Assembly (NCBI GenBank): GCA_903892365.1
Contig: CAITIF010000915.1
Location: 1-10,328, forward strand
DNA from: an uncultured Pirellula sp.
Lineage (GTDB): Bacteria > Planctomycetota > Planctomycetia > Pirellulales > Pirellulaceae
Direction of reading: 5' to 3'
DNA: 10,328 nt
Part shown: positions 1-7,676 of the stretch, one piece after another
Layout of the letters: every line of letters starts with the position of its first letter
How positions within the stretch are numbered: position 1 is the stretch's first letter
Program-made: the position numbers and the translations under genes
The notes under the pieces: model-generated
Databases searched by the model: none
Seen by the model: only the letters and a program-made list of their open reading frames with translations
Told to the model about the DNA's origin: nothing

Positions 1-157
1 AAACCGTCAATCCAACCTTCAAAACCAAATACATCGACGATGCGCCGAACACAATTCCAAGAAGCGCACCGATAATGACTGGAAACCAAGTCAGTTCGGG
101 AATGTTCTCTTCGTCGGCGATGTACGGCTTAAATTCGGTGGTGTTGGATTCACTCAT
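1..157 (-). CDS. OPT-family oligopeptide transporter, N-terminal part (cut by window edge)
   Basis: Only the first 52 codons are present; the gene runs off the left edge. The peptide begins [18 protein letters not shown] and continues into a hydrophobic segment (residues about 24-48) containing [20 protein letters not shown]. The order 'EFKPYI, acidic stretch, PELT, first helix with GxxLGIVFGAxxxYLxLKVGLTV' is the recognisable N-terminus of OPT-family transporters, integral inner-membrane proteins that take up small peptides or, in some branches, metal chelates. The ATG at 157 is preceded by AGGA (plus-strand bases 165-168) seven bases away, one of the few clear ribosome binding sites here, which fixes the start. 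It lies 71 bp downstream of the POT transporter on the same strand, so the two are probably co-transcribed. Substrate cannot be told from this fragment. The family call is fairly sure from the N-terminal signature alone. Confidence 0.8.
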   Translation of the reverse strand, partial: MSESNTTEFKPYIADEENIPELTWFPVIIGALLGIVFGASSMYLVLKVGLTV

Positions 158-228
158 TCTCAATTCCTAATCTGCTCATTTTCTATTTCTATTTTGACTC
201 TTGTCACCGCACCCAAAACCGTCCTGGT

Positions 229-1983
229 CTATTCAATGCCGTGCATCATTTTCTTGATCATCGGGGTCAATGCCCAAATGATGAGCCCCGACAAAATCGG
301 AATGACCGTGTAGATTAAGAAGAAGAAAGCGAGTCCGTAAGTTTCAGAGATTGGATCGATGAAGCTTCCGGTCCAACCCGCCAAGTAGTTCGCAACGGCG
401 GTCGCTCCGAACCATACCCCAAACATCAAGCCTACCAACTTGAACGGCGCTAGTTTGCTTACGTAAGAAAGCCCCACGGGCGAAACGCACAATTCTCCCA
501 ACGTGTGAAGAAGATAAGCGACAATCAACCACCACATGCTGACAGCGGCCGATTTGGATTCATTGGTGATTCCCATGCTTCCTAAAGCCAAAACGCCAAA
601 CCCAAGCCCAAGCAAGATCAGCCCTAGTCCGAACTTGCCGGGTGCCGAAGGATTCCAAGGGCTTTCCCAAATGCGGCTCAGGAGCGGTGCAAAAGTAATG
701 ATAAAGAAAGAGTTGAGAATGCCAAACCAGCTTGCGGGTACTTCTGTTTCGCTTTGCTTCTCTTTAAGTACCTTTGCCACATACTCAGTATCGAAGTTAG
801 CAGCTTGTTCTTGGGTAATGATTTTGAGTTTTCCGTTGCCCCCTTTGGCTTCTCGGTCTACCACGAAAACAGTTTGATCCACAGCAAGCGGTTGATCCCA
901 TTGGATCGTACGTTCGATGGTCTTCTTGCTCTTCTCCCCCGATTCCGAGGTTGTTTCCGTTTCAAAAGCGACCACATACGCTTTCATGTTGAATTCCTTG
1001 TTCAACATCCATAGGGCAATAATCCAAATGATCGCAAAGCTGATGCAGATCGAAATGTTTGACAATGGGATTTGGCCATACGTTTTGTTGACTAGCTTGA
1101 ACAAGACATAAGTCACAATGGCCAATGGCCCGACGGTCAACGCAGTGTTGGACCAAAAGAACAAGGTTGCGGCAGATCCGCTAAGAATTCGGGCGGTATA
1201 GTCTTTCGCAAAGATCGTCATCGATCCGCCAGCTTGTTCGAACGCCATCCAGAAGAAGATGGTGAAGAAAGACAGAATACCAATCACAATCAATCGATCT
1301 CGAACCACGTTGGCGGGTGCTTCGGCGACCGCCTGCTTTGCAACATCTTGATTTGCTTTTGACTGGCGTTTACCGATCTCACCAAACAAAGATTTGCCCA
1401 AGTAAAACATTACCAAGCCGAGTCCCATAAAGATCCCAGCAAGACCAAAGCCAAATCCCCAACCGACCTTCTCCCCGATATACCCACAAAGAAGAATCCC
1501 AAGGAACGCTCCTGCGTTGATACCCATATAAAAAATGGTGTACGCGCCATCTTTCTTTTCGGGACTGTTCACGTATAGTTGCCCGACGAGAGACGAGATG
1601 TTGGGTTTGAAAAATCCGTTGCCAACGATCAGCAAAGAGAGGCCTATGTAAAAAAACAATGGCGTGTCAAACGCCATCGATGCATGCCCGAGTGTCATCA
1701 AGAATGCCCCCAGCAGTACCGCCCCGCGATACCCAAGGAACTTGTCCGCGATGATGCCACCCAAGATCGGAGTCAAATAGACAAGTCCGGTGTACAAAGC
1801 ATAGAGTTCAAGAGCGCCCTTTCTGGACCACGCCCAACCACCATCCGCTAACTCACTTACCAAGAACAACACGAGCAGGGCTCGCATGCCGTAGTAACTG
1901 AATCGTTCCCACATCTCAGTGAAGAACAGTAGAAACAGTCCTGGTTGATGCCCAAATATCTCGTTCTCTTTTGTTTTTTGCAT
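229..1983 (-). CDS. POT/PTR2-family peptide:H+ symporter (MFS)
   Basis: A 584-residue multi-spanning inner-membrane protein of the proton-dependent oligopeptide transporter family, which imports di- and tripeptides with protons. The family ExxER motif for proton coupling is present (E23, E26, R27, then FSYYG). So are the PTR2 signatures GGIIADKFLGYR (75-86) and FYMGINAGAFLG (151-162), FEQAGGSMTIFA (248-259), and the C-terminal GELCVSPVGLSYVSKLAP (496-513). A hydrophilic insert of roughly 85 residues (about 331-416, many E/K/T) separates two helices in the C-terminal half. Such an insert makes the protein longer than the roughly 450-500 residues of enterobacterial or lactococcal members. The ATG at 1983 lacks an obvious Shine-Dalgarno site; the protein beginning just ahead of helix 1 supports it. 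The OPT gene follows on the same strand, suggesting a shared role in peptide uptake. Peptide specificity is inferred from the family. Confidence 0.93.
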   Translation of the reverse strand: MQKTKENEIFGHQPGLFLLFFTEMWERFSYYGMRALLVLFLVSELADGGWAWSRKGALELYALYTGLVYLTPILGGIIADKFLGYRGAVLLGAFLMTLGHASMAFDTPLFFYIGLSLLIVGNGFFKPNISSLVGQLYVNSPEKKDGAYTIFYMGINAGAFLGILLCGYIGEKVGWGFGFGLAGIFMGLGLVMFYLGKSLFGEIGKRQSKANQDVAKQAVAEAPANVVRDRLIVIGILSFFTIFFWMAFEQAGGSMTIFAKDYTARILSGSAATLFFWSNTALTVGPLAIVTYVLFKLVNKTYGQIPLSNISICISFAIIWIIALWMLNKEFNMKAYVVAFETETTSESGEKSKKTIERTIQWDQPLAVDQTVFVVDREAKGGNGKLKIITQEQAANFDTEYVAKVLKEKQSETEVPASWFGILNSFFIITFAPLLSRIWESPWNPSAPGKFGLGLILLGLGFGVLALGSMGITNESKSAAVSMWWLIVAYLLHTLGELCVSPVGLSYVSKLAPFKLVGLMFGVWFGATAVANYLAGWTGSFIDPISETYGLAFFFLIYTVIPILSGLIIWALTPMIKKMMHGIE

Positions 1984-2262
1984 AGGGGAATAAATCCAAA
2001 GAGGGGTGGAAAAGCGGTTAGGGCTTTCGCAATTTGGCCTAGGCGTCCAGATTACGCTGCGATCGCTATGACGTCAGCCGATTGAGAGATAATCGAGTGA
2101 GAATTGACGAATCTACCACCAAAAAGTTTTTGCGAAACCCAATTTTCGGCCCGGGAAGTCACAAAACCTGTCCCTTGCGGCCGGTTTCCATCAAAAGCGG
2201 TCACTCGTTCCCCTCCCGTCGGTTCGCCCCCTGTTCTGTTTTAGTTGTTACCCAGCGTTTTC
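1984..2262. other. Intergenic gap between radC-like gene and POT gene
   Basis: This 279-bp stretch separates the end of the RadC gene from the start of the POT gene, both on the minus strand. It should hold the POT promoter and any RadC terminator. I see no convincing -35/-10 pair on the minus strand and no hairpin followed by a T tract. The one notable element is a pair of adjacent 8-bp palindromes at 2059-2076, listed separately. The open reading frame on the plus strand here (2082-2309) has no protein-like character and overlaps the end of radC. Confidence 0.5.
2059..2076. promoter_or_regulatory. Two adjacent 8-bp palindromes, possible operator
   Basis: GCGATCGC (2059-2066) and TGACGTCA (2069-2076) are perfect palindromes separated by only TA. 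They sit 76-93 bp upstream of the POT start codon, a reasonable place for a dimeric regulator to bind. GCGATCGC-type sites are common in many genomes and may be unrelated to regulation. No regulator gene in the window points to this site, so its function is a guess. Confidence 0.2.
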
Positions 2263-3210
2263 TTATCTTTCAGCCAAGACGCTCCGGCAGCGTTCTTTCG
2301 CAACAATAATGTGATCGAGGACTCGAATACCTACAACTTCCCCCACCTGCGTCAATCGTTCGGTTACCGCCTTATCCTCACGGCTGGGCGTGGGGTCGCC
2401 CGATGGGTGGTTGTGCACCAATAGAATCGCGGACGCCGCGTCACGGATGGCAGCTCGGAAGACTTCCCGCGGATGGACCAGGCTTGCGTCCAAGGTTCCC
2501 ACCGTAATCAGGTGATTGTTGATTGGACCATGCTGAGTATCCAATGTCACAATGTGGAATTCTTCTTGTTTTCCATCGACAGCGAGGCGTGCGAAAACAC
2601 GGGAACAGTATCGAATCGCATCGTCAGAGCCTCGAATGCGCTCCGCCAACGCCGGTTTCTGATCTCGCAAAAGCGCAATGCGACGCCCCAATTCGATCCC
2701 CGCCATGATTTGAGCGTAACTGTCTTTGCGGATCGTTTTGCTGATCGCTCTCAGTTCGGCTAATCCCCAATCAGGAAGGTTGGCTATTTTTTCCTCTCCG
2801 AATCGATTGGAAATCACCCGTCCGGCCTGAATCGCCGACTCGCCCACAATGCCAACTCGAATTAGGATCGCAATGAGCTGGGCATCGCTTAACTTGGACG
2901 GTCCTTCTTGTAGCAATTGCTCGCGAGGGCGATCTTGCTCCGGCGATTGCTTGATCTGCTCGCCATAAACATGGCGATCGATCCAATGGTCTGGGTCGAC
3001 TCCGGAATTGCGAACCCATCGGAAAAATTCCTGATTGTCCCGTTCGACACGATTGAGCAACCCATCTTTCGCCAAAAGCCGAATGACTTTGGTGACATAG
3101 GCGGGAGTCGGATCGTTGCAAAGCAGTTTCGCCCCCTCCGATGAAAACTCGTCCAGATCGCGAATGGCGTACACGATGGACTTCAGTCGTTCCTTTCGGC
3201 TTTCGGTCAT
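2263..3210 (-). CDS. radC: RadC-family JAB/MPN-domain protein with N-terminal winged-helix-like extension
   Basis: A 315-residue RadC-family protein. The C-terminal JAMM metal site is complete: HNHPSGDPTPSREDK gives H266, H268, S276 and D279, with E216/E217 as the upstream acid. The family core TVGTLDASLVHPREVFRAAI lies at 237-256. The UPF0758 N-terminal module (REQLLQEGPSKLSDAQLIAIL) starts near residue 96. Usual RadC proteins are about 220-230 residues; here some 93 extra N-terminal residues form a helix-rich block with a helix-turn-helix and wing look (TPAYVTKVIRLLAKDGLL, then a short basic hairpin, 35-65). The frame stays open upstream to 3303, but the ATG at 3210 is chosen because it makes a four-base ATGA overlap with the stop of the membrane-protein gene, implying translational coupling. 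The family was linked historically to DNA repair in E. coli, but its biochemical role is unsettled; I give the symbol by family only. Confidence 0.88.
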   Translation of the reverse strand: MTESRKERLKSIVYAIRDLDEFSSEGAKLLCNDPTPAYVTKVIRLLAKDGLLNRVERDNQEFFRWVRNSGVDPDHWIDRHVYGEQIKQSPEQDRPREQLLQEGPSKLSDAQLIAILIRVGIVGESAIQAGRVISNRFGEEKIANLPDWGLAELRAISKTIRKDSYAQIMAGIELGRRIALLRDQKPALAERIRGSDDAIRYCSRVFARLAVDGKQEEFHIVTLDTQHGPINNHLITVGTLDASLVHPREVFRAAIRDAASAILLVHNHPSGDPTPSREDKAVTERLTQVGEVVGIRVLDHIIVAKERCRSVLAER

Positions 3211-3725
3211 GGTGTTTTTAGCCCTTCTGCCCAAAGGTAATAAGCCCAGATCAAGTATCCGGCAGCAAATCCTCGCAAGGTCCAAGCAATCGTTCGAATC
3301 CAATTGGTTCGAACTAGTTTCGCGATTAAGTCGATGTTCATGCCTTCCGCCAATCGATTATGGATTGGAACCTGGACTGCAAACGTGCTGAACCAGATAG
3401 AGCCAAGAAGAATCAAGCCGATGGTGCAAGCCATCACGGCCCCGATACCGATCTGCTCCGCGAAGACTTGATAGCAAACCAAGAAGCTCAGAGCCCCTTC
3501 CAGAAGCATCGCGGGCGCCACAACGGGAGCAATTTTTTGGCAGTGCTCTTTCTCGAAGGCAATAAAACGAGAAGGTTCGACGTACTTCATCAAGGGATAA
3601 TGAATGATCTGGACGATCCAGATAAGGCCTACCAGATAAAGGGTCACCGCAAAATGCAGTTGCAGAATGATTTCGAAAATATTCAATGGAATTCCCTTGG
3701 GCGGAGACTGTATGCATGTTTTCAT
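3207..3725 (-). CDS. Conserved four-helix membrane protein of unknown function
   Basis: A 172-residue integral membrane protein with four predicted helices at about 16-41, 65-88, 92-119 and 144-166. Polar residues stand out at helix ends: QLHFAVTLYLVGLIWIVQIIHYP around helix 1 (His-Tyr-Pro at 42-44), VVAPAMLLE in helix 2, and VPIHNRLAEG after helix 3 (HNRLA at 122-126). I recognise this pattern as a widespread small membrane-protein type in planctomycetes and Bacteroidetes-like genomes, without known function. The frame is open up to 3872 (221 residues), but the extra N-terminus is not membrane- or signal-like. The ATG at 3725 is preferred; a TAAAAT -10-like hexamer lies just upstream (minus strand, 3751-3756). 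The ATG at 3803 is the alternative. Its stop overlaps the RadC start (ATGA), so the pair is probably co-translated. It is divergent from the protease gene. Confidence 0.72.
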   Translation of the reverse strand: MKTCIQSPPKGIPLNIFEIILQLHFAVTLYLVGLIWIVQIIHYPLMKYVEPSRFIAFEKEHCQKIAPVVAPAMLLEGALSFLVCYQVFAEQIGIGAVMACTIGLILLGSIWFSTFAVQVPIHNRLAEGMNIDLIAKLVRTNWIRTIAWTLRGFAAGYLIWAYYLWAEGLKTP

Positions 3726-3891
3726 GGCTGGATGCCACGAAACGGCCAAGATTTTAGCGAAAAATAGATCCGTGTTGCTTCGGACTTCCCGATTCCCTAC
3801 CATGAAGTTGTGATAAAGTAAGCCGATTGGGCAGGTTTTTGCTGACGGACCATTTCTAAACAAAGTAACCACGAACAGTTAGAAAACGAAG
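3726..3891. promoter_or_regulatory. Divergent intergenic region between membrane-protein gene and prc
   Basis: This gap must carry the start signals for both outward-facing transcription units. On the minus strand TAAAAT (3751-3756) resembles a -10 box, but no good -35 box is placed for it. On the plus strand TGATAAAGT (3811-3819) resembles an extended -10 for prc, again without a good -35. A 7-bp inverted repeat, TTTCTAA (3853-3859) and TTAGAAA (3879-3885), separated by 19 bases, ends six bases before the prc ATG. It could form a weak hairpin over the initiation region. None of these is more than suggestive. Confidence 0.35.
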
Positions 3892-6000
3892 ATGCGCACC
3901 CGATTCCAACTCCAAAGAATGCGATTGGCCAGAAAGTCTTTACAAGGGCTGTTGATTGTTGCGATGGGCTTGTCGGCCTCAGGCTTGGGCATGATTCAGT
4001 TCCCTCCAAGAGCGTTTGCTGACGACATTCCGAAAGTTGCCCAAATCTCTGAACCGCCAGCCGCCACCAAGTCGATCGTGCGGGCCGTTCGGCAATTAGT
4101 TGAAGAAGGGCATATTCTGCATCCCAAATTCAACGATGAAATGTCATCGCGCGCGTTCGACATGTTTATCAAGGGAGTTGATCCCCTAAAGTCGTACTTT
4201 TTGGCCTCGGACATTCAAGAGTTTCGGCAATACGAGCGAGCCTTGGACGATCTGTTCGTGAAGAACAACGTGACGTTTGCCTACGTCGTCTACAAGCGAT
4301 TTCTGACTCGGCTTGACCAAGTGATGCCAATCATCAATCAACAAATTGATGCCGTTCATGATTTCACCATCGACGAGAGCATCGCTTCGGATGCCAAGGA
4401 AATAGCTTTCGCAACCAATATTGATGAACTGACGGAACGGTGGAGAAAGACCATCAAATTGAGCTTCCTGTCGCTGCGGGCGGACAAAAAAACCGACGAC
4501 GAAATTCGCGAAACACTTCATCGGCGATACCGAACCGCCTACAACATTCGAACCAAAATGGATTCGGACGAGTTGCTGGAGTTGTATCTGTCCTCGCTAA
4601 CCAATGCACTGGACCCTCACACCACCTACATGGCACCTCAGGAAAAAGAGGACTTTGACACTCATCTGAAACTGGAGCTGAAGGGGATCGGTGCCACGCT
4701 TCGACCAGAAGATGGAATGACCATCGTTGAAAGCGTCGTAGCCGGCGGAGCTGCCGACTTGGACGGCCGACTGAAGATGGGTGACAAGATTGTCGCTGTC
4801 GGGCAAGAAGACAACTCGCCACCAGTTGAAACCCAAGACATGAAACTGAAGGATGTCGTGAAGATGATTCGCGGCGAGCCCGGAAGCCGAGTTCGACTGC
4901 ACGTGAAGCCAAAGGCTGGCGGCGATCAAGTCATTTACGAAATCACGCGAGCCGTCATAAAGCTGGAAGATTCCGCTGCTCAAGAAGAGATTGTCGAGCA
5001 TGGAACCAAGCCCGACGGATCCCCTTATCGTTTCGGGTACATCAAGCTACCGAGCTTCTACCTGGACATGGACGGCGCGCGAGCCCGGAAAAAAGATTTC
5101 CGCAGCACCACCCGTGACTTGAAGAAGATTCTAGAGAAGTTCACCGCATCGAAAGTGGATGCAGTAATTTTAGATCTGAGCAAGAACGGTGGTGGGTCCT
5201 TGCCCGAAGCTGTTTCAGCCACAGGTCTGTTCATTGAGCAAGGCACTGTAGTGCAAGTCAAGAGTCCTGACGGACAAGTGGAACAACTGGATGACGAGGA
5301 TCGTGGAATTGCTTGGAACGGTCCATTGATCGTCAAGATCAGTCAGTTCAGCGCTAGTGCAAGCGAGATCTTTGCGGGCGCGATACAAGATTACGGCCGA
5401 GGTCTCATCGTGGGTGATCCCAAGACTCACGGAAAGGGGACTGTCCAAACTCTGGTCGATATTTCACAAGCGATTTTCGGCCCTACCGCCAAACAAGAAT
5501 TGGGCGCACTCAAGCTAACAATCCAGCAGTTTTATTTGCCAGACGGTCGATCGACTCAACTGGAGGGCGTTTCCTCCGACGTTATCATCCCATCGCTGAC
5601 GGCGAAGTTTGATGTGTCGGAAAGCGATTTGGAGTTTCCGATCCCGATGGACAAAGTGAACGCGAGACCTCATAAGAACTATCGCATGACCGACAGTGCA
5701 ATGAAGCTTGCACTGCAACAAGCGACCAACGAACGCGTCTCCCAAGATTCTGAATTTGAGAAGCTTCTTTCTCGCATCGATGCCTACATGAAGCAGAAAG
5801 ATGACAAAAACATTTCTCTGAAGGAGGCGGAGTACATGGCCCTTCGCCAAGAATTCACCCCTGAGAAGATTGAAGAGGAGCAGATGGAAGCGAAAGCGGA
5901 ACGCAACGCGATCTTCTATCCTAACTTCTACAATCGTGAGGTCCTGAATATCGCTCAGGATTACGTCAAAGCACTCCAATCGCAATCCATCACCAAATGA
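3892..6000 (+). CDS. prc: Carboxy-terminal (tail-specific) processing protease, S41 family, Prc/Tsp type
   Basis: A 702-residue periplasmic serine protease that trims or degrades envelope proteins from the C-terminus. An Arg-rich n-region, hydrophobic core (about 18-36) and AFA|DD give a signal peptide cut after residue 43. The order then matches E. coli Prc (682 residues): helical N-terminal TSP domain (about 55-245, ending LDPHTTYMAP at 240-249), PDZ domain (about 257-350), S41 core (about 360-570) and a charged helical C-terminal domain (about 575-695, DUF3340-like). The Ser/Lys dyad is intact: S489 in FSASASEIF and K515 in HGKGTVQ. D500 in QDYGR matches the third Prc residue. The pre-Lys loop (GDPKTHGKG) is one residue longer than in E. 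coli. No clear Shine-Dalgarno precedes the ATG. The stop overlaps the next start (ATGA), heading a four-gene unit. Substrates are inferred from the family. Confidence 0.93.
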   Translation: MRTRFQLQRMRLARKSLQGLLIVAMGLSASGLGMIQFPPRAFADDIPKVAQISEPPAATKSIVRAVRQLVEEGHILHPKFNDEMSSRAFDMFIKGVDPLKSYFLASDIQEFRQYERALDDLFVKNNVTFAYVVYKRFLTRLDQVMPIINQQIDAVHDFTIDESIASDAKEIAFATNIDELTERWRKTIKLSFLSLRADKKTDDEIRETLHRRYRTAYNIRTKMDSDELLELYLSSLTNALDPHTTYMAPQEKEDFDTHLKLELKGIGATLRPEDGMTIVESVVAGGAADLDGRLKMGDKIVAVGQEDNSPPVETQDMKLKDVVKMIRGEPGSRVRLHVKPKAGGDQVIYEITRAVIKLEDSAAQEEIVEHGTKPDGSPYRFGYIKLPSFYLDMDGARARKKDFRSTTRDLKKILEKFTASKVDAVILDLSKNGGGSLPEAVSATGLFIEQGTVVQVKSPDGQVEQLDDEDRGIAWNGPLIVKISQFSASASEIFAGAIQDYGRGLIVGDPKTHGKGTVQTLVDISQAIFGPTAKQELGALKLTIQQFYLPDGRSTQLEGVSSDVIIPSLTAKFDVSESDLEFPIPMDKVNARPHKNYRMTDSAMKLALQQATNERVSQDSEFEKLLSRIDAYMKQKDDKNISLKEAEYMALRQEFTPEKIEEEQMEAKAERNAIFYPNFYNREVLNIAQDYVKALQSQSITK

Positions 6001-7676
6001 GTGTAGTCGCGAATCCATTCGACTCCAATCGATCGCAAAATGGACGACCTAAACGGTTGTCCATTTTGCTTTTGCTTGGCCTTGTTTCGGCAGGGTGCAT
6101 CCCGGTGGCCCGCGCCGCGTTGTACGAGACCGACCATCAATTTGCTAACCTAGCAGGCATGGGATTGGGCATGCTCGCCAGCCTGCTGATCTACGCAGGT
6201 TTATGGAGGATGCAGGGCCGTTCGATAAAGTCGCATTTGATTTTTTTGGTGTTGCCGGTGGTCGCCCTGATTGCTTTTTCGTCTCTGTTTAGGTTCGTTG
6301 GTTTCACAGGCGAAACGCTGCCGGTATTTCGTAGTCGATGGTCTACTCCCTCCCCAACGGCATCGGCTGGTCAAGATGCTCCCGATCTTTCGGCAACCGA
6401 TGTTCGCTCGACTCAGTTTCTCGGCAACGATCGCTCTGGAGTCGTTCTCAGCGAGCAGTTTGATAGCAACTGGGACAAACGGGCTCCTAAGATCCTATGG
6501 AAGAAAGCCATCGGAGCGGGTTGGTCCGGATTCTCCGTTAGCCAAGGCCTTGCGATCACTCTTGAACAAATAGATGAGCAGGAGAGCGTGAGCGCGTATC
6601 GATTAAGCGACGGGTCCGAGGTCTGGAAAGCGAAGTTTGCGGGCAAACACTTTCAGGCGTTAGGAGGGACTGGTCCACGTTCAACTCCTACGATTCAAGG
6701 AGACAAAGTTCTAGCGCAGACAGCCTCCGGGATCGTTGCTTGTTTGATGCTGCAAACTGGAGAAGTTCTCTGGCAACAGGATCTCAATGCACTGGCCAAC
6801 ACCGACCAAGCTAGCTCCGAACAGGCCATTGCTTGGGGTAGAAGTGGTTCGCCCCTGGTTATGGAACAGTCCGTCGTGGTGCCTTTCGGGGGTAAACTGA
6901 ATGACCCCGAAATAAAATCTTTGGTCGCTCTGGATTTGCTGACAGGAAAAGTCCAATGGTCCGGCGGCAAGACACAGATCGCGTACGCTTCCCCGATGTT
7001 ACTAACGATTCAAGGTGTGCAGCAAATCGTTAGTGTCAACGAAGGGAACGCTACCGGGCACGATCCAAGCAATGGGAATGTTTTGTGGGAGACACCTTGG
7101 CCAAGCAAGTCCAATGGGGATGCATGCGCCAGTCAACCCGTCATGATCGATGACCGAAGGATTCTGCTCGGTAAGGGATATGCTTTGGGTTCCAAGATGA
7201 TTCAATTGAACAAGGTTGAAGGAAAGTCGCAAAGCGAACCAGAGGGTTGGGCGGTCGAAACACTTTGGAGCAACACCAAGGTACTCAAGACAAAGTTTAC
7301 GAGCGCCGTCTTGTTTGAAGGCTCGCTCTATGCGCTGAGCGATGGCGTATTAGAATGTGTCGATCCGGCCACTGGCGAACGACGTTGGCGAGGAGGGCGT
7401 TACGGACAAGGACAACTGATCATCGTCAACGGCCATATTTTGGTCACGACCGAAGATGGACGCGTCGTGTTGTTGCCAGCCACTTCCGAACCGACAATCG
7501 GTGGCAAAGGCCCCAAAGAAATCTTGCAAGTCCCGGTACTGGAGGGGATCACCTGGAATGTTCCAACCGTAGCCGGTCCTTATCTGCTTGTTCGCAACGG
7601 AGAGCAGGTTGCTTGTCTACTTTCTGAAAAGGGGATGGAATCCGATGAGTCAAGCTCTCAGCCACGCTCCGAGTAG
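5997..7676 (+). CDS. Membrane-anchored PQQ-like beta-propeller repeat protein (BamB-like)
   Basis: A 559-residue protein with a short polar N-terminus, three hydrophobic segments (about 21-41, 53-70 and 81-101), a Ser/Thr/Pro linker (112-135) and then a propeller domain (about 138-545). With the N-terminus inside, three helices would place the propeller in the periplasm. Propeller evidence is the entry motif FLGNDRSGVV (141-150), of the type seen in planctomycete propeller proteins, and repeated blade ends of the form G-x-V-x-W: EVWKAK (W210), EVLWQQ (W259), KVQWSG (W321), NVLWET (W364) and ERRWRG (W464). There is no quinoprotein dehydrogenase active site that I can recognise, so it is more likely a binding or scaffold protein than an enzyme. 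It starts inside the prc stop codon (ATGA) with no Shine-Dalgarno, suggesting coupling, and overlaps ruvC by 32 bp. Co-expression with Prc hints at envelope protein handling; its exact role is unknown. Confidence 0.85.
   Translation: MSVVANPFDSNRSQNGRPKRLSILLLLGLVSAGCIPVARAALYETDHQFANLAGMGLGMLASLLIYAGLWRMQGRSIKSHLIFLVLPVVALIAFSSLFRFVGFTGETLPVFRSRWSTPSPTASAGQDAPDLSATDVRSTQFLGNDRSGVVLSEQFDSNWDKRAPKILWKKAIGAGWSGFSVSQGLAITLEQIDEQESVSAYRLSDGSEVWKAKFAGKHFQALGGTGPRSTPTIQGDKVLAQTASGIVACLMLQTGEVLWQQDLNALANTDQASSEQAIAWGRSGSPLVMEQSVVVPFGGKLNDPEIKSLVALDLLTGKVQWSGGKTQIAYASPMLLTIQGVQQIVSVNEGNATGHDPSNGNVLWETPWPSKSNGDACASQPVMIDDRRILLGKGYALGSKMIQLNKVEGKSQSEPEGWAVETLWSNTKVLKTKFTSAVLFEGSLYALSDGVLECVDPATGERRWRGGRYGQGQLIIVNGHILVTTEDGRVVLLPATSEPTIGGKGPKEILQVPVLEGITWNVPTVAGPYLLVRNGEQVACLLSEKGMESDESSSQPRSE

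Noticed and set aside
3211..3303. Longer RadC start at 3303
   Set aside because: It would overlap the membrane-protein gene by 97 bp and add residues without domain character. The ATGA at 3210 explains the junction better.
3726..3872. Longer form of the four-helix membrane protein from 3872
   Set aside because: The extra 49 residues show no signal or helix pattern and would fill most of the divergent promoter region.
4454..6018. Long antisense open frames (for example minus-strand 4454-4912 and 5515-6018)
   Set aside because: They lie wholly or almost wholly opposite the prc coding region, lack recognisable domains, and are the usual shadow frames of a GC-balanced gene.
6084..6098. Lipobox-like VSAGC in the propeller protein N-terminus
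   Set aside because: The -3 position is Ser rather than Leu/Val/Ile, and two more hydrophobic segments follow, so a multi-helix anchor fits better than a lipoprotein.
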